Shown: positions 11,101 to 23,100 of the stretch, in pieces | Numbering within the stretch: position 1 is the first letter of the stretch | How the letters are laid out: every line of letters begins with the position of its first letter | Assembly: GCA_938001865.1 (NCBI GenBank) | Contig: CALLAW010000065.1 | Span: forward strand, 1-33,603 | Length of the DNA stretch: 33,603 nucleotides | Direction of reading: 5' to 3' | Origin: an uncultured Saprospiraceae bacterium | GTDB lineage: Bacteria > Bacteroidota > Bacteroidia > Chitinophagales > Saprospiraceae | Translations under genes and position numbers: made by a program | Notes under the pieces: generated by a model | Database searches by the model: none | Seen by the model: only the letters and a program-made list of their open reading frames with translations | What the model was told of the DNA's origin: nothing

Positions 11101-14100
11101 CTGCCACACATGTTGTGATATTGCCACACTCATCTGTTGCAGTGAAAGTCACATCAACACTGCCCATACAAGCTATTGGCAGAGTACCTGGATAGTCTGC
11201 GATCACCTCTACCCCACTACACAGATCTGTAGCTGTGCCTGATGCTAACCATTGGATGATTTGTTGATCATTATTCGGATCACCACACTCCAACTCGAGA
11301 GTCATCGGACATGTGATCACAGGAGGAGTCGTGTCATCTATCGTGAACTCAGCGAAGTCTTGAGACACATTGCCACAATCATCCTCTACAGTAAATTGAT
11401 AGACTGCAATAGATTCGCCACCGCATCCGCTGAGAGTATTGTACAGTTGATTAGTCACTCTCAAATCTAGCTCGCAATCATCAGTTGCACTTGCAGATGA
11501 TAACCAAGTAGCTAAGTCTGACAGATTACCTGATCCATCACACTCTACTGTCAGAGCATCAGGAGGTGTCAGCGCTGGTGCCGATGTGTCTGTAGTACCA
11601 AATATTGCTGATGTTGTTGTCAAATTGCCACACTCATCGGTCAATGTAAAGGTATACTCTGTACTCATAGTCGTCCCGCATCCATCAACTGGCAATGCCG
11701 CAACATTAGTCCATATTGGTGTATCGTCACAGGAGTCTTCTCCCATAGCACCGCCATTGATCGCCAACCAATCTTCAAGTTGGCCAGCGACATCATCAGT
11801 ACAGTCAACGTAGAGGTCACTTGCTCCAATTGTAATAATAGGTGCAGTTGTATCTTCTATGGTAATAGTCGCTTCGCATGTATTCACATTTGCGCAAGCA
11901 TCCATTGCTGTAAATGTCACAGTATAGACTCCTGTGTCACCACAGTCTCCTACAAAGATATCCGGATAGGTATTCGTAATCGTTATATCACTACAATCAT
12001 CAGTCGTCGTAGCAGTTGCTAACCATGCATTAATGATCGCATCATTTGCAGGGTCACTGCACTCAAGTACGATTGGAGTTGGGCAGACTATCTCTGGTGC
12101 AGTAGTATCTACGATTGTAAATGTTGCTGCTGTAGTACTCGCATTGCCACAGTCATCTGTTGCTGTGAACACAACTTCTACTTCGCCTGTATCTCCACAA
12201 TCATTTGACAACAATGTAGTATAGTTATTCGTCCATGTAATCTCTGGATTGCAGAGATCTGAGGCTACTGCTCCACCATTATCTGCTAACCAACCGAGGA
12301 GTGCATCTGTATTGCCATTGTCATCACACTCGACAGTCATATCTATTGCGTCAGTGTCAATTGTTGGCATCGTCGTATCTACGATTGTAAATGTCGCTAT
12401 ACATCTCTCTTCATTGCCTGCAGCATCCGTAGCGATGAACTCATAGACTGTAGCTGTAGTCTGACCACATGCACTGATAGAGTTGAATATCCTACTCGTC
12501 GGAGTTACAGTCACATCACAATTATCTGTCGCTGTCACAGTTGCTAACCAGTCATCGAGCTCAGTCATATTACCTGCTCCATCACACTCTACAGAGAGAT
12601 CGGTAGGACACGTAATCATTGGCTCTTCGCAGTCTCTTACGATGACATTGAAGCTACACATCGATGTATTATTATTGGCATCTGTGACTGTGTAAGTCAC
12701 GATACTTGTTCCTAGGTTGAATACAGTAGAAGATACATCATCGACGCCATTGGCTAGAGTAGCTCCAGCAATCGAGTAGGTGACATCAAAGTCACAATTC
12801 TCAATGGTAGTCGGTGCTAATCCCGAACTCACCCATGTACATGTCCCTGCATCTGCACATGCGATTACGTCATTGGATGGACAGAGGATAGTTGGCTCAT
12901 CTGCATCTATGACTGTAATCGTAAAGTCACAAGTCACACTATTCATACAATCATCTACTGCTGTAAATTGGACAGCTATAGGAGTACCGACAGCAAACTC
13001 TTCTCCTGGTGCTGGTCCACCCGTTTGGGTAACCGTCACCTGATTGTCACAATCATCTAATGCGACTGGTATTGAGAATATTGGCATCCCATCACACTCA
13101 TCGACATCCGTATTGATCGTCAAGTCGCCTGGACAGTTGATGAAGTATGGATCGGCTGTATCATTAAGAGTTATTGTTGAATTGAAGTCATAGTTATTGC
13201 CACATGCATCACTGATATTGAATGAGACAAGAGTATTGACACCACAGCCATCAACCAACTCACCATCCCAAGTACTCGTCACGGTGACATTGCCTCCGCA
13301 GAAGTCTGTCCCTGTGAACTGGTCTAACCAAGCATTGATGAGAGATGGATTATCTGGATTACCACACTCAAGTGTCAATGGATCTGGTTGTTCTAGAGTA
13401 GGTGCATCTGTATCCTCTATAGTAAATGTAAATAATCTTGTGGAAGCATTGCCACAAGCATCAGTGGCCGTAATGAGATATGTCTCAGCTGATGTACCTC
13501 CACACCCTGAGATTGAATTGTAGAGCTCTGTCGTAACAACTGGTGAATCACAGACATCTGTTGCAAAGAATGCACCGAGCAAATTGTCTAATTGAGTTGG
13601 GTTGTTCGCTGGATTACAAGCCATCGTCGCATCATCAGGACCAGAGATAACTGGTGCCGTCGTATCCTCGATAATCACACTAGCGATCGCAGTACTCGTC
13701 CTACCACAATCATCTGTAATGGTAAATGTATAAGGTGTAACGCTTGCTCCACCACAGTCGGTCACTGGTGATCCTGCTACTGCGGTCCAGTCGAGATTCA
13801 TATCACATTGGTCGGTCGCTGATCCATTGCCATTGATCGTGATCCAATTATTGATATCAGCAGTATTACCACTACCATCACACTCGACAATCAAGTCCTG
13901 TGGTGCAAGTACAAATTGTGGATCTATTGTGTCTTCGATCGTGATGGTGGCATCACATGTCGATGTTTCTCCACAGTCATCTGTTGCAGTAAATGTCACA
14001 GTATAGATGCCAGCACTTCCACAAGTACCGACAAAGACGTCTGGATAGTTATCTGTGATGGATACATTGCTACAGTCGTCAGTTGCATTTGCAGCTCCCA

Positions 14101-17100
14101 ACCATGCTACTATTATCGCATCATTTGCAGGGTCACTGCACTCAAGTGTAATATCTACTGGGCAGCTTATCTCTGGCGTCATCGTGTCTTCTATGGTAAA
14201 TGTTGCCATTGTCGTCGTGGCATTGCCGCAATCATCAGTAGCTGTAAATGTCACTGTGACAGCTCCAGTGTCTCCGCATCCGTCAGAGAGTATGCTGATA
14301 TAATTGTCAGACCAAGTGATCTCACTGCCACATCCATCTGATACGGTAGCTCCACCATGATTCCCTAACCATCCGATTAAGGCATCTGTATTGCCATTGC
14401 CATCACACTCCACGATCATATCCGTCGCTGGAGAGTCGATTGTTGGTGGTGTAGTATCTTCTCTACTGACTGTTGCAAAGCAGGATGACTGATTACCTGA
14501 TGCATCAGTTGCTGTGAATTGGTAGAGCTGAGAATCAGTATCTCCACACCCATCAATTGTATTGACCAATTCGTGTGTCACTGTTACATTTGGACAGTTG
14601 TCACTCACGGTAAATCCACTTAAGAATGATGCTAAATCAGGGTCTACTGGGCATTCTTCAAGATTGATAAAGACATCATCAAAGGCAACTGTATTATTAG
14701 GATTATAGCTATTCTGCTCATTGTAAAGGTAAAATCTGATACAATATTCTGTGCCAGCGACTAAGTCTACATTGGTAGCTTCGCTGTAAGCACCATACCC
14801 AGTCGCATTGGGATCAGGCACAAGTACATCTGTAAATATTGAAGTAGAAGTACCAAAGCCATCAGAACTAATCGCAGTTGAGACTAAGAAATTTCCTGCT
14901 CCACTCCCGCCGCTGCCAGCAGATATCAAACCTTGTTGGATATTCGTTATTGAAGATTTCTGAGCTGTAGTGAAGCAGAGTTCTGCATAGTCAGCATCGG
15001 CAATTGCGTCAGTTAAGTTATTCGTTTGGGCATCAGTCAAGATGTGTTCAAACGTGGATCCATTAGGAATCATGGCAGGATTATTAGAGTCATCTAGCAA
15101 TGTCAATCCATCACCAAATGAAATGTCTTCTGCTGAGCTTACTATTCCATTGGAGTTATTGTCTCCAGCATAGCTAGTACCGCTTGGGTTACCTCCATTG
15201 TGATTCCAGACTAGTTGGCCTGTTGCGACTGGACCAGGAGGGGTAGCTCCATCTCCACATTCAATCACAAGGTCGTCAGGACAAGTAAGATTCGGTGCTT
15301 CACAATCTTCAACATTTACTGTAAAGTTGCAAGTAGCCATATTAGTCGCTGTGGCATCATCAGTCGCAGTAATGGTAACAATACTCGACCCTACAGAGAA
15401 TAGATAACCTTCGATCACTGATGGTGTAGTTATTGATCCATCAGGATTAGTAACAGTGTATGACAGCGTAGTGGATCCACAATCTGCTGTCAAAGGATTA
15501 ACAGAAGCGTCACTTGCCCATGTACATGTCCCTGTATCATTACATACATTAATGCTTGGAGGACAGACGAGGTCAGGATTCTGAGTATCGACAATCGTCA
15601 CTTGAGATGTACACGTAGATGCATTGCCACAATTATCCACTGCTGTAAATGTCACAGTTGTAGTTCCTATTGGATACTCTGTATTAGGTGCTGGCGAAGT
15701 CTGTACGATGCTTGCGACTCCATTGCAATCAGTAGCGATAGGAAGTGGCACTGTCACATTACTCCCACAATCATCAACGTCTACTGCAAATGTGTACTCT
15801 GGGATGCAAGTGAGAGTTGGGCCTGCTGTATCATCATTGATGATAATATCAGCACTTGCTGTTCCTGTCACTCCACACTCATCTGTCACTGTCCAGATGA
15901 TGTTCTGTGATCCACCACAGAGATCTGGTACTGATCCATCGTATGTATTGGTCACTGTCGTGCTTTGGCATACTTCTGTCACTGTGTAATCTTGTAACCA
16001 TGCCAAGAGAGATGCAGAGACGTCATCACCACAATCGAGTATCAAGTCATCTGGTGCTATGATGATGGGATCTGTGACATCAGTCACTGTAAATGCAGCT
16101 CGGTCAAAGGTCGTATTGCCACACTCATCCACTGCTGTAAATTCATAAGTATCGTATCTATATCTTGTACCTACACAGACTTGCTCGGAGCTAATCAGAG
16201 CTGTAGTGATGGTTACTTCACCACAAGCGTCTCTTGCTTCTGCCGAATCGATCCATGCCTCTAGAGCTGCAGTACCTGCTACTGAGCAATCCACAAAGTT
16301 GTCCTCTGTAGGTAGTCTGAGTTGTGGCGGTGTTGTATCAACAATCACGACATTAGCTGTCACTGTGATAGAGTTGCCACACTGATCCACTGCTGTAAAT
16401 GAGTGAGTCGTCGTAGATGTCTGACCACACTCATCGCTTGGTGATGCTGCAGTGTCAGACCATGTCAGCGAGCTGCACCCTTCTACAGCTACTGCACCAC
16501 CTTGCATTGCAATCCAATTAGAGATTGCATTTGCATTGCCTCCATCTCCACATTCCAATATGAGGTCAGATGGTGTCACCATTATAATCGGCTTGTCACT
16601 ATCTATGACTGTATACTCTACAGTACACGTCTCTACTTGCTCACCTATCGGATCATCACCAGAATCAGTAATCGTATACACTCTAGTCACGACCAATGGA
16701 TCTCCAGCACATCCAGTCCCAGACATAGACTCTGCCACGGTGATCACTGGTTCATTGCAGAAGTTGTCTATGTCGGCAGCTGAGTCTATTGCATTGAATG
16801 ACTCTAGGTCAGTCGCAGCATCTGGAATCTCTGTAATACAAGAGTATGTCCCTTGATCGATTAGCGGACACTCCACTGCTAAGAAACAGGTAGGCACCAT
16901 AATCAAGGCGGTATCTTGATCCATAACCATCACGCCGAGTGAGTCAACTGCCATACCAATGGCTTCATTGACATCTGCACCTGACAATGCACTGACTTCT
17001 ATTGTAAACTCTACGGTAATGGCCTCATCTACTGCCAGACAACCGTCGATACCAGTAAAGATGCTATCTATCACTGCACCATTGTAACCTGGATTGACCG

Positions 17101-20100
17101 TAGGATCCATGGTAGCAGTTGATTGTACTATCTCAGGTGGTATCACTATGCCGATAAATGTCCCTCCGATTTGTTCGACGAGATCATCTTGAAGCTTTAT
17201 ATTATTCAATTTGGTAGTTCCTTCATTGACCATTTCGATGGCAAATGTGACATCGAAGTTGCCGACAACTCCACTCCTTGCCTCTTCTATCGCTGTGGTT
17301 GTTTTATCAATTTCCAATAAAGGGATAGAGATAAACGCAATATCCATATCGTCTTCGTCTGTGACTGCACTGTCATCACCTGATGCACCTGTACCATCAC
17401 CATTGATAGCTCCATCACTTTGTCCATTAGGGACTCCTCCTCCATCATTATCAGGGATATTATCGGCAGTACTATCTAAGTCTCTCAATGCGATAGAGCT
17501 ACCATCCAAGTTTTCAAAACTTTGGATCTCTGCTACATTGACATATTGGCTCGAGCCTGCCATCTGAATGATTGCCTCTATTTGCACAGTAGTGCTTGAC
17601 AGTGCTGCGATCGGTCCAGCTAGCGTAGTAGTAGCAATACCTCCTGTATGAGACCACACGAGTGGGTCATTAGTATTGGCAAAGAGAAATCCAGCAGGTA
17701 AGTTATCATTGACAACAACATTCTGCACATCAACATTACCTTGGTTGAAGATTTCTATCTCAAATATTACTGTCTGACCGAAACTATATGGACCAGGAGT
17801 AATAATATTCTTCATCAGAGCAAGATCTACTATCTCCAATAGCTCAGGATCCGAATCATCTTCGTCAGTATTGGGATTGTTATCACCTGGGGATCCTGAT
17901 CCGTCCCCATTCAGAGAGTTGTCAGAGCCACTATCAACTAGACCTCCTGCATCATTAGTGAAGTCTGCATCAGGCGTACTATCTCTATCTTGATCAGACC
18001 TGTCTACATCAAGTATATCAGTGAATGCTGTAATCTCGGCAATATTGAGATATGCATCAGGATCACTTGACATCAATAGGGTCACATTGAGAGGTATATC
18101 TAGACTCTCACTTGGATCTAAGACATCAGTGATGGTATACATCAAGACACCTGGAGAAGACTCCATCCAACCAGGATTATCTGCTGCATCGAATGCAAAT
18201 CCAATTGGGAGTAAATCTGTAACTTTGACATTGTTGACTGATTGGGCACCTTGGTTCTCGACAGTAATGGTATAAGGTACTGTACTATTATACTCAGGTG
18301 TAAATCCTGCTGGCAATGTCTTGATCAATGCTACATCATAGATACAAGCACTTACTGCTAAGACTTCATCAGTAGCGACACAATCTGGATCTAACTGAAA
18401 TGCAGCCGTAGCGATGAGATCTTGATCTGCTGTACCTCCCGGCATACTGAATGTAATAGAATCATTACCATCTACCTCATCAATACCAATCTTTAGCACT
18501 TGACCGAGTATATTAATCTCAATCGTATCTGTACCACCCAAAAATGCATTGGTGTAGACTGCACCCGACCAATTGACATCAAGAGTCACTAATCTCTCGT
18601 GGCCTGGATCAAGGAAACTACACTCACCAATCTCTGCAATCTCTACCTCTAATGTACAATCAGGAATAAACCCTGCGTCAACTGTAAGGTTGGCCATCCC
18701 ATTGGGGATGAAGTATGCCCCAGTCAGACCACTCCCTCTATCAGCATCACTATCAAGGGTATCGTCACCAGCACTATCTGTAGTAGTCGGGACAAATCCA
18801 GAAGGAAAGTCAAATCCAACGACATAATTACCCGAAGGAATATTTTCGAAAATATAATTTCCATTGGAATCAGTCATCGTGACACCTATCTGATTACCAG
18901 GGACAGGATTGGTACTATTGTATAGAAATACTGTTACACCTGGGATGCCAGGCTCTCCTACATCTTGACGTCCATTCTCATTCAAATCAAACCAAACAAT
19001 ATCACCTATTGCTGTATTGGGAGCACATGTGATCGCTGTAATATTGACCTCATGAGTGGTAGCACATCCATTATCATCGATATAATCCAACAAGTATGTA
19101 GTCGTACCAGCTGGCACAGCACTCAATGTTGGGAACATAGAATTAGGATCATCAAGTTGGGTAGTCGGTGTCCATGAAAAATCTGTACCCATCGATGGAC
19201 CAGGAATAGTAAATGGCAAACCTTCGCAAGCCTGAGGATTAACTCTCTGATCATTATCTGGATAGAGTGTAACACTCAGGGTATCATATGAGAAGCAACT
19301 TGAGAATGACGACCTCAAGGCATATTGCCATTCGATATTGGATCCACTTGTATTGTCAAATGAGAAATCTACAGGTGTCGTCGTCGATGAGCTCAGTGCC
19401 GTAATATTAGCTGAGCCGATTGGGACCCACTCATAGTCGTAACCACCAATGGCAGCAGGTCCTATATTGATCGTGGATCCGCTACATACCGTTAACTCTT
19501 TGTCAAAATCATTAATGATCTCAACACTCGTCTGATTGGAGACATCAGTACTACATGTACACGTAGTCTCACTAGATATCTGTGCCAAGACGGTACACAA
19601 GCCGTCAGGAGGCAGTGCAATACCTCCCATCAAAGTGATAGTCTCACCAGGCAGTATGGATACTCCCTCTGGAATCGTGGTCACTAAGTTATCGATAGAT
19701 GGATCTAAAAATCCATTTGCGTCAGCGTCATTATAGAGTTCGATATTGATAGGATCACCAGCGAGCTGCGGCACTGCACCCTCATTAGTGACATCAATAG
19801 TATATGTCAATTGTCCAGGAGGTGCTGTCTCAAATGCAAGACTCACCACATCGATCTTGAGGTCTGGTTTCTGGATACTTACTGGTGTCGATTTGCTTCC
19901 ACTGATGACCTTAATATCACAAGTCATAGATCCACAGTTCTCAGCTCTCACTGAGAGGGTTTGGACTAAGATTTCGTAGATTTCGCAGAGTTGACCGATA
20001 TCTACAGCCATGATATCAAATTCAAAATTTACGATATCACCATTGCCCAATCCACCTTGGAGAGGCATTTTCAATATGGTCTGTCCATTGACATCTTCGA

Positions 20101-23100
20101 GTACAGGTGTCGACCCGTCAGCATTGCTAATCGCATCATATGACCCTACTACGTACTCTAATCCTGGTGGTAAAGTTATCGAGATCGAATCAGAATTTTG
20201 TGTAAACACACCAGGATCAGCCAAGATCTCCATATCTATCTCTATGGTAGCAGCGTCATCTTGACATGGATTCAAGGTGAGCTCTCCGATATCTACGTTT
20301 ATCTCGTACTCTGGTAATGCATTATTGATTATAACTTTTGCCCCTGGAGCAGATACAGTAGCGGTAGGATTGGTACAGGCATCTACCGCTCGAGTCTTAA
20401 ATGTGGGGAGAGATCCCGAGGCATAGCCACAGTCACTTACAGTCTTGAATCTTGCAAGGATAATATTGGTATTGTCCAATGCTCCAGGACTACCGATAAG
20501 TCCAAATGAATCCAACTGTGGATAATGCTCACTTACGGTGTCAATAAGAGTAGTCCCATAGATATTAAATGGATCTTCATGATGAACGAATAGCGTATCA
20601 CCACCTGCAAATGGCACTGGATAAGCTAGCTCATAACTCCCAGGCACATAATTGAGATTATTGGGTAGGGTAAATTCAAACTCTACATCTTTGATATTAC
20701 CTATCTGCGTACTTGCCATTCTGAATAAGAAATCTACTGTATCGCATAGCATTACAGAGATGTCATTAGCTGGTTGGAGGAGTTCGCCATCTAAGTCTCC
20801 TGATAGCGTGATAAATGACAGATCTGATGGGTCAGAGCATGTCGCCTCAAATACAGTAGTCGGGTAATCTACACAGTCCCATCCTGCCGAAAACTGCATA
20901 GTCTGTGGATCACAATCTGTGACATTGACACACAGTTCAAACTGCCTACTCGATGAGCTCGTAGTCCCTAATGGATAGATTCCAAATGGAGTCGGAGTGA
21001 TGAGATCAGATGCGCCATTAGTTATCTCTGTCAGAGAGGTCACGACCAGACCACCAGTTGGTACATCTAGATTGATAAATGAAAATGGTGCATCAAGATT
21101 AGTAAAATTTCTCAAGTTGAGTGTCACACATGCCATTGGTTCTGTCAGTTCATTGACTGAGAGTGGAGTTGTGATTTCTAAGATTGGACCTCCAGTATAA
21201 TTAAAGTTCTCAGTAGTCGGTGCCACTTCAAAAGTTGGAGAACAAAATACTTGTTCGTTGACTTCGTAGATCGCCTCGAATGTCCCTTGGTAAGTACCTG
21301 CTTCTGTCCTACAATCTCCTTGAATCTTAGGATAGAACCAAAAGATTCCACCTTCGTCCAATGGCAAGAGTGGACTATTGAGGGAGGCAAGATAGTCGCC
21401 AATCAGGAAGACTAATTGATCTCCATTCTCTACAAAGAATTGCTGAGGGATAGTCAAGCTCGTATTGGCTGGCGATCGATTCGGTCCAATATATTGAGTA
21501 AATAATAATCGGTGTTGATCATTTCGGAATTGAAAGTCAGATGGCTTGGTAAAATAGATTTCGTCAGGTGTACCTAGGCTTCTTATTTCATTGGGAAATT
21601 CATCAAAGCTTAGTGCTCCATAGTTGAGGTCTGACCTTAGATAAAAGTTAGACAAATCACAGCCTCCAAAGTTCCGACCACTAATCACATCATTGTGATA
21701 ATTACGGATTCCAATCTGCTGAGTATTTTCTAATAACAGATTACATCTAAATGTATCTCCGAGTGCATAAGTATCATCAGATAGATAGAACCAACTATTG
21801 TGAGTCAGTGCTCTAGAGTCAATATTAATCAACTCATCTTTACTCGTATAGAATACACACAGTCTGATCGAATCTCCATCTTGATACTCAAATCCATCAA
21901 AATCAGAACATCCAAGCATATTCAATACACCCGAACTGATGTCAGTTACCATCTTAGTCCCATCAGGAAATTGTGATAAGACATCACAAGAGAGCAGTGC
22001 ATTATTATTACTTGCATCATAGACCTCCAGCTCACCTCCAAGGATAGAGAAGTCAGTCGTAGTAATATCTATTGTAGCAAATGCAATATCCCAGATCTCA
22101 CTCATATCATCATCATTGACTAATCCTTCAAATGTCACTTTCATCGTGTCTCCTGTGAGGAATCGATTAGTCTTAATCGTAGTGGGATCTGTCACGATCC
22201 CGCCATCTGGCTCATTATTATTATCAGAGTCCACTAGTCCGTATGTGACTCTATCAATCTGTAAGTTAGTATGGATGATCCCATCACACGGACCACATCC
22301 CGGGCAATCATACGTAATCGGGAATGGTGTAGGACAGTCTAGATTAGCTCTACAAGACGTACAACTTGGGTCAGTAACAAAGAATGGTGAAACTGTAAAA
22401 TTTGAGATTTGAGAACATCCCCCGTTTGGCTTCTCTGAGCAATCAGGTTGATAACAAAACTCTAGAGCAGTATCTCCAGATGCCGAAAATCCAGATGGAT
22501 AGACATTGCCTGGCGTATCTCCAAATCGTACGATGATCTCATCATCCCCGTTAGGTCCATTATCTATATCAGTAATGATACTTGGCGTAAATGCAGTGCC
22601 ATCAGCATCCACCCACTGGATACTCGATGCGTCAATATCCATACCACATTGTGATGTCAATACAACCTCCAGATAGGCATTGGGAAATTCTGCTCTATTG
22701 GAATTAGCGAGCCAAGAATTCTGTGCATCAGTGACTGCATATCTTGTACATCCACCAGATACTCCAGTATCACTCTCGCCTTCGATGAAGCCAAAGTATC
22801 TAGCATTGAACCTCGGTCTGTTGATATCATCTTGATCTGAAAAATCCAAATCACATGGGTCTGTCCATGCGATAGATCTCAGATTATTGCCATAGACATA
22901 CAGGATGTCACAAGATCGACAGTTACAAGCATGGTCTATCTCGTATCGAAAGTATAGCGTCTCCCCTGCACCTAGGAATACATTAAGCATTTCTGCATTG
23001 AAGCTATCATAGTTATCTGAGATAGCGTTGACACATGGTCGATTAGTATTAGGATTATTAGCACCTATAGTCGCTGGAGTGAATGGTCCATTAGGGTCAC

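Noticed and set aside
9270-16610. CRISPR array or satellite DNA
   Set aside because: The periodicity lies in a continuous protein frame with units near 85 codons. There are no short identical repeats with unique spacers.
21178-21402. Second minus-strand open frame of 74 codons within the giant gene
   Set aside because: It is in a different frame of the same strand, fully covered by the giant coding sequence, with no motif or start context.
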